NCBI RefSeq assembly: GCF_000214175.1
Contig: NC_015564.1
Coordinates: forward strand, 1,674,001-1,738,000
DNA from: Hoyosella subflava DQS3-9A1
GTDB lineage: Bacteria > Actinomycetota > Actinomycetes > Mycobacteriales > Mycobacteriaceae
DNA length: 64,000 nt
Direction: 5' to 3'
The position numbers and the translations under genes were made by a program. Below the pieces are notes generated by a model, which saw only the letters and a list, made by a program, of their open reading frames with translations, was not told the origin of the DNA and searched no databases. Positions 40,570 through 48,547 of this stretch are shown in pieces. Position 1 is the stretch's first letter. Each line of letters starts with the position of its first letter.

Positions 40570-41283
40570 GTGGGTGACGGGGCGACGGACGACTTCACCG
40601 CTTACGGGCCTTCGCACTGGATCGTGCTGGGAATCTTTGCACTCGGGGCGGTGCTGTCCGTCTGGATTGGACGTCGTGAACGGGGCGAAAAGAGTTCGCT
40701 TTTCAGCCGAGGCTTCGGGCTCACGGTTTTCATCCTTTACCTCGGCATGATGACCGTACTTTTTCTGCCACCGGCGATCGACCAATCTGTACCTCTGCGT
40801 CTGACTGACCTTGCGACCCTGGTCGCCGCTTACGCATTATGGTCGCGGCGACAGTGGGCTTACGCGCTGACCTACTACTGGTGCCTCGTGCTGAGCACTC
40901 AGGCGTTGGTGACTCCCGCGCTGGAAAGCCCGGATTTTCCGCACCCGCACTTCTTGGCCTTCTGGGCCATTCACCTCGTTGTTGTCTGGGCTGCGATATA
41001 CCTGACCTGGGGAGTAGGGATGCGACCAGACTGGGGGAGCTTCCGCACCGTGGTCGTGGTGACGCTGACCTGGGCGGCGGTGACGATGACGTTCAATTCT
41101 CTCGCGGGCACGAACTACGGTTTCCTGAACGCGAAGCCCAGTACCCCGTCGCTTCTGGATGCGTTTGGGCCGTGGCCGTGGTACATCGTTGTCGCGGGCG
41201 CACTCATTGTTGCTATCTGGGCGCTGATGACGTGGCCGTGGGTTCGTGGTGCCAGCCGACTGGAGCGTCGCCGAAATCGTTGA
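40570..41283 (+). CDS. TIGR02206 / YwaF family integral membrane protein
   Basis: 237 aa, about 7 transmembrane helices. Family pattern is visible: YGPSHWIVLGIFALGA, PLRLTDLATLVAAYAL, LTYYWCLVLSTQALVTPALE, FNSLAGTNYGFLNAKPSTPS (GTNYxFLxxKP) and FGPWPWYIV. Function unknown. GTG start with GGTGG five bases upstream. It precedes the RodZ-like gene by 92 bases on the same strand. Confidence 0.8.
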   Translation: MGDGATDDFTAYGPSHWIVLGIFALGAVLSVWIGRRERGEKSSLFSRGFGLTVFILYLGMMTVLFLPPAIDQSVPLRLTDLATLVAAYALWSRRQWAYALTYYWCLVLSTQALVTPALESPDFPHPHFLAFWAIHLVVVWAAIYLTWGVGMRPDWGSFRTVVVVTLTWAAVTMTFNSLAGTNYGFLNAKPSTPSLLDAFGPWPWYIVVAGALIVAIWALMTWPWVRGASRLERRRNR

Positions 41284-41375
41284 AACTCCCGCGATTCCGT
41301 CTCCCTACCGCCATGATCGTTTCTGGGCTAGCGTAGTTGTATGACGTAGGTCACACTCGTCTTAAGGGGGTCGTT

Positions 41376-42644
41376 GTGGGTGGGGATCCGGCGATTACAG
41401 CCGAAGCTGGAGAAACTGACGCCAGGCCACGAGCAATGCGGCTCCAGCGATTCCTTGCGGTCGCACTCCTGACTCCACAGCAAGCAGCGCTCCTGCTCAG
41501 GGACCTCACCAGGCACGTCGAGCGCGTGAAGCCACTCGGCGCTGAGGAAGCCGCTGCGCTGTCGGAGAAGCGGATTCGGATCGCCGAGGACGGCACACTC
41601 GACTTTTCTGGCGTGCCGGTGTCACCGCGCAGTCACAAAGAGCTCTCACCCCGAAGCGCCGTCTTGCCTGCTGTGCAGCGTCCCAGTGCCCACGCGGGTG
41701 GCCACACGCCCACGCATCCACCAGTCAATGGCACCCTGGCGACAACAGAAGCGGGCACCATGAAGCCCGCGCCAACATGCGAGCTTGACAGTGCCGCGCT
41801 CCAGCTAGCTCGCGTAATCCTGAACCGTACTCGTCGAACGTCCGCGCTCACAGACGTCGTTGCCGCAGCGGTGCGGAGCGGAGGCGGCACCGCAGAGGCC
41901 CGCCAGGGTGTCCTGACGTTTGTTGAGAGGGAACTGCGTCTCGCCGATGAGACGCGGCTGCGAGCAGAGCTCGGGGCAGTGGTGCGTGCGGCGCAGGGCA
42001 AATCGCAGTCAGCGTCAATCCAGCCTGCCGCGGTCCTCGAGCCATTGGGTCGGCGGCCCCGGCACGGCAAAGTATGGCACCGGAAGATGCGGCTGCCTTC
42101 GCGCCGCCTCGTTCTGCTCACCCTGCTGGTCGCCGCCATTCTCGTGGCGGGTCTCCTCTTGATTCCTCGCGTTGTGTCTGACCTTCGTGCGACATGGGAT
42201 ACGGTCATGAACCCGGAACCGCCAGCTCAGCTGCTGGAGCCGGTTTCACCACCAATCGACCGCGGCGGTGGGATTCCGCCGGGGCCGATTCCTGAGCTGG
42301 CACCTCCTGCGGGCGGGTCAGTTGAGCTCGTTACGGCATCATTTGCGGATGGCGGTTGCCAGCAAGCTCAGACCTGTTCTGTGCGTGTGGATTTGCGGTT
42401 CGAGCCTGATGCGGATGTCAGCTTGAGCAGCTGGATATTGCACGTCGCCGACCGGTGCTCGGGCGAGATGGTGGAACATCCGGGTGTCGCAATGCCGGTG
42501 CCCGCCAATTCTCGACAGGTCTACGGTCTCAGCCAGCTCATGCTGCCCGATAGTCCGGCAATCGCGCTCACCGCCGTGACCGGCGCTCCGGATCGGGTGG
42601 CCTCCGCGCCGCTGCTCGTGCCCGCTGACGGTGGCTCGTGCTGA
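41376..42644 (+). CDS. Unrecognised single-pass membrane protein, RodZ-like topology
   Basis: 422 aa from GTG 41376 (AAGGGGG five bases upstream; the frame opens at 41337). I do not recognise a family. The cytoplasmic N-terminal part (~240 residues) is helical and charged, beginning LQRFLAVALLTPQQAALLLRD. One transmembrane helix lies at ~244-266 (RLVLLTLLVAAILVAGLLLI), preceded by a very basic stretch (RRPRHGKVWHRKMRLPSRR). The outer part has a Pro-rich stalk and a small beta-rich domain with four Cys (GGCQQAQTC, ADRCSG, GGSC at the end), enough for two disulfides. It ends 12 bases before the SEDS-PBP fusion gene, so co-transcription is likely. The inside-helix/TM/outside-beta layout is that of RodZ, but no sequence similarity is claimed. 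Confidence 0.6.
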   Translation: MGGDPAITAEAGETDARPRAMRLQRFLAVALLTPQQAALLLRDLTRHVERVKPLGAEEAAALSEKRIRIAEDGTLDFSGVPVSPRSHKELSPRSAVLPAVQRPSAHAGGHTPTHPPVNGTLATTEAGTMKPAPTCELDSAALQLARVILNRTRRTSALTDVVAAAVRSGGGTAEARQGVLTFVERELRLADETRLRAELGAVVRAAQGKSQSASIQPAAVLEPLGRRPRHGKVWHRKMRLPSRRLVLLTLLVAAILVAGLLLIPRVVSDLRATWDTVMNPEPPAQLLEPVSPPIDRGGGIPPGPIPELAPPAGGSVELVTASFADGGCQQAQTCSVRVDLRFEPDADVSLSSWILHVADRCSGEMVEHPGVAMPVPANSRQVYGLSQLMLPDSPAIALTAVTGAPDRVASAPLLVPADGGSC

Positions 42645-42656
42645 AAGGCGCTCGCG

Positions 42657-45488
42657 ATGCATCAAGGAGAGCGAAAGAACGCATCTGATCCGCTGCTGGT
42701 GGGCAGCGCGGCGGTGCTGGTGCTGTTCGGGCTTCTCAATCTCCTGACTCTGGGGATGGACACCACGGCACTCCGGCACGCAGTTTTCGCTGTAGTCGGA
42801 TTCGTTCTCGTGTTTGCGCTTTCGCGAATCAAGCTCGCCGATCTGACTCTGCTTGCCTGGAGTCTGTACGGGGCAGCGGTTGGGTTGCTGCTTGCGGTCC
42901 CCGTCGTGGGGGTCACGGTGAAGGGCGCCCAGCGGTGGCTCGAACTCGGACCGATCAGTATGCAGCCCGCCGATCTGGCAAAGCTCGCCGTTGTGCTGGC
43001 GATCGCGACTGTTCTCGGACGCGGTTACCGGCCATGGCGGCTAGTCATTGCGCTTGGCGTCGCGTGTGTCCCAATTGGGCTGGTGGCAATGCAGCCTGAT
43101 CTATCTACGGCGCTTGTATTGGGCGCAACATCGGTGATGCTCCTGATTCTCGGCCGTGTGCCGCTGCTGCCGCTGCTGCCGCTGTTTGGTATCGGGATAG
43201 CTGCGGTGCCGCTCGCGGTCCTTGCACTGCGTCCTTACCAACTCGAGCGGATTCAGGTTTTCCTTAGCGGTGACCACGATCCAGCAGGTTCGGGATGGGC
43301 GGCTGTGCAAGCTGAAATCGCCATCGGCGCAGGCGGTCTATTCGGTCTCGCTTCGGACCCCCTTTACCCATTGCGTGCCAGCTACGTCCCAGAGCGTGAA
43401 CACGACCTCGCTTTTGTCAGCCTCGTCTATGCGTGGGGTCTGCTGGCGGGGCTAGCGGTCATTCTTGCGCTCCTGATTGTGGTGTGGCGCTGCGCTCTGG
43501 CGGCGCGCGTGGCGCGGACGCCGCAGGGCGCCCTGATCGCGTCCGGCGTGGCGGTGCTCTTCGGAGTGCACGGTCTGGTCTCCGTCGCGGCAAATCTCTC
43601 ACTGCTGCCCCACACTGGCCTGCCGATTCCGTTGTTCAGTTACGGCGGATCTGTGATGACAGTGCACCTGGCCGCAATCGGTCTCGTGCTGGCTGTGCGC
43701 CGTGACGGCGTGCGACGGCCGTTGTGGATACCGCCAGGTAAGGCGCATCCTCAACCGCGCGGCGCGCGCGCAGGCGCGCTCGTGGTGAGCGCACTGCTGA
43801 TCGTGATGTCGGGCTTCATCTGGGAACTTCAGAACAATCGCGGGGACGAGTTGCTGGCGCTCAGTGACGCGCAGATGACGCGCTGCATCCGGATTCCTGC
43901 CGAACGCGGAGTGATTCTCGACCGGAACGGCGTACCGCTCGCGACGAATTCGCACGAGTATCGGGTTCAGGTTGTGCCGGGGATGTTCAGTGCACATGAC
44001 GTCGACGGTCTGGCGGCACTAGTGGAGACGCCGCCAGACGAACTCACTGAGATGATCAGCGCGCGTGGTGAGGAACTGAGCGCGAGTGCAGGGGCTGTGG
44101 GAGCCGCCCGCGCCCAGGAAATCATCGATGCGGGATTGCCCGGCGTGCTAGTAATCCCTTCGGGTGACCGTGAATATCCGCATGGTGAGATCCTCGGGCA
44201 GATACTGGGTTTCGTGCGGATTGGCGGCACCGATGACTTGGAGCGATGGCCTGAGCTCGCTCTCGGAGCGGTGGTAGGTGCCGCAGGTATCGAGCGCCAG
44301 TATGATGCACTTTTGCGTGGCGTTGATGGCAGGCAGTGTCTCTTCGTCGACCCCGCTGGCCTTCCCGTCGCACCGGCTGAGCGTATTGACCCCGTGCATG
44401 GTCATGATCTGCGTTTGCACCTAGATCTTGAGATGCAGCGCCTGGCGACGCAGTCGCTCACTGACGCGATCCGCACCAATGGGGGTGACTTGGGTGCAGC
44501 GCAAGTCATGGACGCCCGAACTGGGGCGGTGCTCGCGATGGCAAGTGTGCCGGGCTTCGACAACAACGTGTACAGCCCTCCTGCCGATCTCGGTGCGATT
44601 CAGTCTCTTGCTGACGCTCCGGGCCATCCGATGCTGAACAAAGTCACGCAGATCGCAGGCCCTCCCGGTTCAACATTCAAGATTGTCGTCGCTGCCGCGA
44701 ACGCTCACTATCAGGCGCTCTCACCCGCATACATCATGCCGACGGGCGCAGCCTACGTTTACGGCGGACACACGTTCCGCAACTGGCAGCCAATGGGCCC
44801 ACACAATTTGGTGCAAGCTCTCCAATGGTCCGACAACGTGTACTTTTACCGGCTCGGGGTGATGCTAGGCCCTGACCGAATGGCAGAGGTTGCCCGATCG
44901 CTCGGGGTTGGGGAGCGGTCCGGTATCGACCTTCCGGGGGAGATCAGCGGTTTTCTGGGAACACCGGAGACGGTAGCCCGCATCGGTGGCACCTGGTACG
45001 GAGGATCGACGGTGCTGATGGGGATCGGGCAGGGGACAGTCAGCGTGACACCGATGCAGGTCGCGAGATGGACAGCCGGAATCTCCACCGGAGCGATGGT
45101 GACACCGAGGATCGCCGATGCGTACGGGACCGACGAGTACATCCGTCTACCTGCTCCCGCACCTCAGCGGCTGGCGTTCGCAGACAGCCTCGGCCCCGTC
45201 CGGGCCGGCATGCGGGCCGCAGTCACGGGCGGCACTGCCGGACAGCTGGCGGACCTGCCGATCAGCTCCGCCGCGAAGACAGGAACGGCGGAAGACCCTT
45301 CCGCCCCTGGTAAAGGCACAAACGCCTGGTTCTCCGCCGTTGCCCCCTACGAGGAGCCAGAGATAGTGGTTACCGCTTTCGTGCGCGGTGGCGGCTTCGG
45401 GTCAGCAGCCTCCGGGCCGGTCGTCAAGGACCTCCTCCAGTTCTACGCCGACAACTGGCACGCTTCCGCGCCGCCAGGTCTGCCATGA
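42657..45488 (+). CDS. Natural fusion of SEDS glycosyltransferase (RodA/FtsW) and class B penicillin-binding protein
   Basis: 943 aa. Residues ~10-350 are a SEDS polymerase with about 10 helices: KGAQRWLELGPISMQPADLAK, GSGWAAVQAEIAIGAGGLFG, VPEREHDLAFVSLVYAWGLL with the presumed catalytic Asp250, and LPLFSYGGSVM-type end (IPLFSYGGSVM). A basic linker and a new membrane helix (~372-392) lead into a class B PBP: RGVILDRNGVPLATN (pedestal), then transpeptidase motifs GSTFK (Ser672-Lys675), SDN (725-727) and KTG (874-876), all intact. One chain would thus polymerise glycan strands and cross-link them. In mycobacteria rodA and pbpA are separate neighbouring genes. ATG preceded by a weak AGG region; ends six bases from the convergent MreB-like gene. 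Confidence 0.93.
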   Translation: MHQGERKNASDPLLVGSAAVLVLFGLLNLLTLGMDTTALRHAVFAVVGFVLVFALSRIKLADLTLLAWSLYGAAVGLLLAVPVVGVTVKGAQRWLELGPISMQPADLAKLAVVLAIATVLGRGYRPWRLVIALGVACVPIGLVAMQPDLSTALVLGATSVMLLILGRVPLLPLLPLFGIGIAAVPLAVLALRPYQLERIQVFLSGDHDPAGSGWAAVQAEIAIGAGGLFGLASDPLYPLRASYVPEREHDLAFVSLVYAWGLLAGLAVILALLIVVWRCALAARVARTPQGALIASGVAVLFGVHGLVSVAANLSLLPHTGLPIPLFSYGGSVMTVHLAAIGLVLAVRRDGVRRPLWIPPGKAHPQPRGARAGALVVSALLIVMSGFIWELQNNRGDELLALSDAQMTRCIRIPAERGVILDRNGVPLATNSHEYRVQVVPGMFSAHDVDGLAALVETPPDELTEMISARGEELSASAGAVGAARAQEIIDAGLPGVLVIPSGDREYPHGEILGQILGFVRIGGTDDLERWPELALGAVVGAAGIERQYDALLRGVDGRQCLFVDPAGLPVAPAERIDPVHGHDLRLHLDLEMQRLATQSLTDAIRTNGGDLGAAQVMDARTGAVLAMASVPGFDNNVYSPPADLGAIQSLADAPGHPMLNKVTQIAGPPGSTFKIVVAAANAHYQALSPAYIMPTGAAYVYGGHTFRNWQPMGPHNLVQALQWSDNVYFYRLGVMLGPDRMAEVARSLGVGERSGIDLPGEISGFLGTPETVARIGGTWYGGSTVLMGIGQGTVSVTPMQVARWTAGISTGAMVTPRIADAYGTDEYIRLPAPAPQRLAFADSLGPVRAGMRAAVTGGTAGQLADLPISSAAKTGTAEDPSAPGKGTNAWFSAVAPYEEPEIVVTAFVRGGGFGSAASGPVVKDLLQFYADNWHASAPPGLP

Positions 45489-45494
45489 TGGCGA

Positions 45495-46481
45495 TCACGC
45501 CGCGAACGCGGAAAGAACCTCCGGCTGAGACAAGCAACGGGTAGCGCCTTCAGCAACACACGTCAGCGGACGGTCAGCGACCTTGACAGGAAAGCCCGAG
45601 GCCTCCTCGAGCAATTGTGTGAGTCCGCCAAGCAGTGCGCCGCCACCCATGACGATGAGCCCCTCAGCGAGCACATCGCACACTGCCTGAGCTGGCAACT
45701 CTTCCTGGCACGCGGCGAGTGCATGGACGATCTCGGTTGTTGTCGGGCGGAGAGCTTCCGCCACTTCGTCGGTGCTGAGCGTGACGAGGCGGACGCGACC
45801 CGTGGACGCGTCGCGGCCTTCGAGAATGAGTGACTGTTCGCCAGCGTCGTGCATGTGGATCTTTGCGTTCTCTGCAGTCAGTTCTCCAACAACCACTCCG
45901 TGCTCGGCGCGAAGGTAGTGGTAAAGCGCGCTTGTTAATTCGTCACCGGCGAGTTTGCAGCTTTGGTGGGCGAGAATACCGCCGTAGCAGAATGCCGTCA
46001 TTTCCGCTGTGCCGCCGCCGATGTCGACTACCAAGTGCACGCGCGGCTCAAGCGGGTTGATTCCCGCGCCGAGTGCACCCGCAACCGGCTCAGGAACCAG
46101 TGCCACCTTCCGAAGTCCCGCCTCCTGGCCCACTTCCAGGAGCGCGCGGCGCTCCAGCGGTGTGGCACCCGCGGGGACGGCGATCACTCCTTTCGGGCGA
46201 AGCGCGAGCTGCCACGGGGGAACAACCTTCCTGATAATCGCTTTGAGGAAGGCGCGTGCGGAATCGAGATCGACGATGACACCGTCGCGCATCGGGCGCA
46301 CTGTACTGAGCCCAGCAGGTGTGCGCCCCACCAATTCTCGCGCTTCCGCGCCGACCAGCATCGCGCGATATGGATCCTTCGATTTCACGAGCATCACGGA
46401 TGGCTCATTCAGGATGATTCCATCCGACGGGCTACCCACGACAGTGTTAGCGGTCCCCAGGTCGATACCCAATCCGTCCAC
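45495..46481 (-). CDS. MreB-like bacterial actin
   Basis: About 328 aa. Start GTG 46481 has GGGAGG four bases upstream and gives MDGLGIDLGTANTVVGS, the normal MreB opening; an ATG 51 bases further out lacks a ribosome site. Actin-fold ATPase motifs: phosphate-1 GIDLGTANTVV, connect/phosphate-2 HLVVDIGGGTAEMTAF, adenosine motif IVMGGGALLGGL; also VPAGATPLERRALLEVG and LVPEPVAGALGAG, standard MreB/Mbl stretches. MreB directs lateral wall synthesis with RodZ, RodA and PBP2 in rods; mycolate actinomycetes usually lack it and grow from poles. Convergent with the SEDS-PBP fusion. Confidence 0.9.
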   Translation of the reverse strand: MDGLGIDLGTANTVVGSPSDGIILNEPSVMLVKSKDPYRAMLVGAEARELVGRTPAGLSTVRPMRDGVIVDLDSARAFLKAIIRKVVPPWQLALRPKGVIAVPAGATPLERRALLEVGQEAGLRKVALVPEPVAGALGAGINPLEPRVHLVVDIGGGTAEMTAFCYGGILAHQSCKLAGDELTSALYHYLRAEHGVVVGELTAENAKIHMHDAGEQSLILEGRDASTGRVRLVTLSTDEVAEALRPTTTEIVHALAACQEELPAQAVCDVLAEGLIVMGGGALLGGLTQLLEEASGFPVKVADRPLTCVAEGATRCLSQPEVLSAFAA

Positions 46482-46646
46482 AGTGCCTCCCAATGTGATG
46501 GTAGTCACAAATCTACCGTGATTTGATGGCATATAGGGGCTTTCGGGCGGAGCCGCGAGGCGGTGCTGAGGGTGCCGATGCAGACAGACGCTGCGCCGGA
46601 TCCGGCCCGGGCGCAGCGTGTGTGTGTGATTCTTGCGTTGTTCGAT

Positions 46647-46772
46647 CTACCAGTGCTTCTTCGGCCGGTGATGACGACGATGGTGACGCTTCTTCGGCGG
46701 TGGGAAGCCGAAGAGTAAGCTCAGCATCGTAGCGATTGCCACTGATATGTCGGCGCCGATGTTGATTGACAT
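46647..46772 (-). CDS. Possible 41-residue basic small protein
   Basis: ATG at 46772, stop at 46647. The N-terminal half is a short hydrophobic/amphipathic helix (INIGADISVAIATMLSLLFG); the second half is almost only Pro, Lys, Arg and His (FPPPKKRHHRRHHRPKKHW). An AAGGGAT ribosome-like site lies about ten bases upstream. The clean split between a membrane-type helix and a basic tail suggests a real peptide, but I know no family. It sits behind the MreB-like gene's promoter side, on the same strand. Confidence 0.35.
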   Translation of the reverse strand: MSINIGADISVAIATMLSLLFGFPPPKKRHHRRHHRPKKHW

Positions 46773-46943
46773 GGCAGGCGCATCCCTTCGCCACTCGGAC
46801 GATGTCCCCTGATCAGCCATCTATTGATGACCTGTCTCAATTATCCCAATTGGGGCGTTAGCTTGCTATGGCTAACTAACGTATTTACTTTTCAACTCTC
46901 TGTTTTGATAATTCCGTTATGAAAACGCAATTTCAGCGCAATC

Positions 46944-46980
46944 AGTTACCCCCTGCCATAAATAATGACAGGGGGTAACT
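46944..46980 (-). terminator. Terminator hairpin of the NlpC/P60 gene
   Basis: AGTTACCCCCTG (46944-46955) pairs perfectly with CAGGGGGTAACT (46969-46980), 13-base A/T-rich loop, 31 bases past the gene's stop. No T-run. It lies in a strikingly A/T-rich stretch (about 46810-47000) that has a further small hairpin, GTTAGC/GCTAAC at 46857-46876. Confidence 0.65.
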
Positions 46981-47011
46981 CAATTGAATGACGCGTCGAA
47001 CTCGTTGCGTG

Positions 47012-47554
47012 TCAGTGGTAGCGGCGCGCGCTGTGGAAGGGGAAGTCGCCGAGGTTGTCGACCTTGACGGGGGTCGACGAGTTGAGTGCGTGTACGACCT
47101 GTCCGCCGCCGATGTAGATCGCGGCGTGTGACGCTCCGCTATACATGAGCACGACGTCACCGGGTTGCAGGTCATTGATGTTTACGGGGCTGCCGCCCGA
47201 TGCCTGGTCATGGCTGGTGCGGGGCACTGGCTTCCCGGCCTGTGCGTGTGCCCAGTGGACGAGTCCGGAGCAGTCGAACGAGTCGGGGCCAGCGGCGCCC
47301 CACGAGTACGGCGCGCCGACCTTGCTGAGAGCGGAATCCGCAATTGCCTGGCCTTGTGAAACCGCGGGTGCTGCGATATCAACGGCGGCATTCCCGGTGA
47401 ACTGGGCGGCAGCCTGGGGAGGAACGTCGAAGGTACCGACGCCCGGTACTGTGACCGGGTCTGCGGACGCGTGCATCGCGGGAATGAGTGCGGTTGCTGA
47501 CAGGATCCCGGTGATCATTGCCGTGCGTGCGGTTCGCTTCAGAGTGGTAGCCAT
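47012..47554 (-). CDS. Secreted NlpC/P60 peptidoglycan endopeptidase
   Basis: 180 aa. Sec signal peptide (KRTARTAMITGILSATALIP, cleavage near ASADP), a short linker with PGVGTFDVPPQAAAQF, then the catalytic domain from ~residue 70: GAPYSWGAAGPDSFDCSGLV with the nucleophilic Cys, SHAAIYIGGG with the first His and QVVHALN with the second. Cuts D-Glu-mDAP bonds in wall peptides; small stand-alone form like RipD or the RipB class. Ribosome site AAGGAG is 13 bases before the ATG. Preceded by a long leader with a direct repeat and followed by a strong terminator. Confidence 0.92.
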   Translation of the reverse strand: MATTLKRTARTAMITGILSATALIPAMHASADPVTVPGVGTFDVPPQAAAQFTGNAAVDIAAPAVSQGQAIADSALSKVGAPYSWGAAGPDSFDCSGLVHWAHAQAGKPVPRTSHDQASGGSPVNINDLQPGDVVLMYSGASHAAIYIGGGQVVHALNSSTPVKVDNLGDFPFHSARRYH

Positions 47555-48209
47555 GAGGTTTGGTTATCTCCTTGTTCCATTGGCCGCGCGCGGACTTTCG
47601 GCTGCCCGTCGGTCCTGAGTGGTCAGTGGTGACGCTCGCGCCCAGTTCTAGGGATTTGGGTTGAGAGTTGAATGCTCGGAAACAACTTCGCTCTGTCTCA
47701 AAACAGATTACGAACAGATATCGAATCTGGCTGTGGCCCAGTTCTCATTCGGGAATGTGTGAATTCGCCCACGGTGTCGCGTACCTTTTGCAATCAAAAA
47801 GGAAAAAGGCGCTGTGACATGTGATTTTGTGCCCATGTCGCCGTCAATGGGGACAAACTTTCCGGAACCGGCATTCGATCATCCCGGCGGCGATGCGGTG
47901 CTGACTTTTTGTATCGATCCGATCACGCGCAACTGCTGGTCATGACGCCAGATGTGCCGCAGTTCCCCGGTCGGCTGTTTCCGTTTTCGTTTGGTATGGA
48001 GTGCGCTTTCTCTCATTTCGTGCAGCGACCGCCGGGACGGGGGGCGACGTCATGGTGACGGAACCCCGTTATTTCAGTGGCGAGCGAGCGCGAGGACCCC
48101 CTATTCAGCTGCACTGGAGAGTTCAGACGCGCTCGCGACACGGTTGGTTCCGCTAATCTGTGATCGGGAAGAAGGCAGCACGCCTGGTTACAGCCGATGG
48201 GAGTTCACG
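47555..48209. other. 655-base intergenic region between NlpC/P60 and cupin genes
   Basis: No convincing gene. It must hold the divergent promoters. Visible: the AACAGAT direct repeat (47702-47719), a CAGATT/AATCTG pair around it, and a CCTTTT/AAAAGG pair (47784-47802). The part 47640-47960 is lower in GC than the flanks. I looked for a c-di-AMP (ydaO) riboswitch, which often precedes such genes, and could not recognise one. Confidence 0.4.
47702..47719 (-). promoter_or_regulatory. Tandem direct repeat upstream of the NlpC/P60 gene
   Basis: AACAGAT occurs at 47702-47708 and again at 47713-47719, exactly 11 bases apart (on the coding strand ATCTGTT-n4-ATCTGTT), about 150 bases before the gene. 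Two half-sites one helical turn apart are typical for OmpR-family response regulators; in mycobacteria MtrA of this family controls wall hydrolases. The link is inference. Confidence 0.3.
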
Positions 48210-48545
48210 GTGGAGACGGCATCGCTTCGAGAACTCGCGCAGGAACTGATCGCGCGCGCCGCGGAAGCCCCGCACGGTCGCAACACCGAGATCCTGCACG
48301 GGGGGAGTGGGCACACGCTCCGCCAGATGGTCATCGCTCTCACGGCGGGCGAGGAACTGAGCGAGCATGAGAACCCGGGAGAGGCAACGCTCTACGTCAT
48401 CAAGGGCCGGGTTCAGTTGCAGACTGAGGGCGTGGCGGCGGAGCTCGGCGAAGGGGACTTTCTCGTCCTTCCACATGCTCGCCACAGTCTCGACGCGCTC
48501 GATGACTCGGCAGTGCTCCTCACCACCGCGATCAATCAGTATTAA
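48210..48545 (+). CDS. Small cupin-domain protein
   Basis: 111 aa single cupin. GTG 48210 has GGGAG six bases upstream; the frame is open further up but conserved sequence begins here. Core: LRQMVIALTAGEELSEHENPGEATLYVIKGRV (motif 1, with only one of the usual His and several acidic residues) and GEGDFLVLPHARHSLDALDDS (motif 2). Such proteins bind a metal or small ligand; role unknown. A nested palindrome follows directly after the stop and probably ends transcription. Confidence 0.8.
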   Translation: METASLRELAQELIARAAEAPHGRNTEILHGGSGHTLRQMVIALTAGEELSEHENPGEATLYVIKGRVQLQTEGVAAELGEGDFLVLPHARHSLDALDDSAVLLTTAINQY

Positions 48546-48547
48546 CC

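Noticed and set aside
42657-45488. Idea that the SEDS-PBP fusion is an assembly error joining rodA and pbpA
   Set aside because: The linker is in frame, has a proper basic segment and membrane helix, and there is no homopolymer run or stop at the junction; resequencing would still settle it.
46513-46794. 93-residue minus-strand frame before the MreB-like gene
   Set aside because: Low-complexity Ser/Glu/Ala/Pro content and no domain; the 41-residue frame in the same stretch has a better start and composition.
47555-47760. Possible c-di-AMP (ydaO) riboswitch before the NlpC/P60 gene
   Set aside because: Such riboswitches often precede these genes in actinobacteria, but the conserved blocks could not be found on the coding strand.
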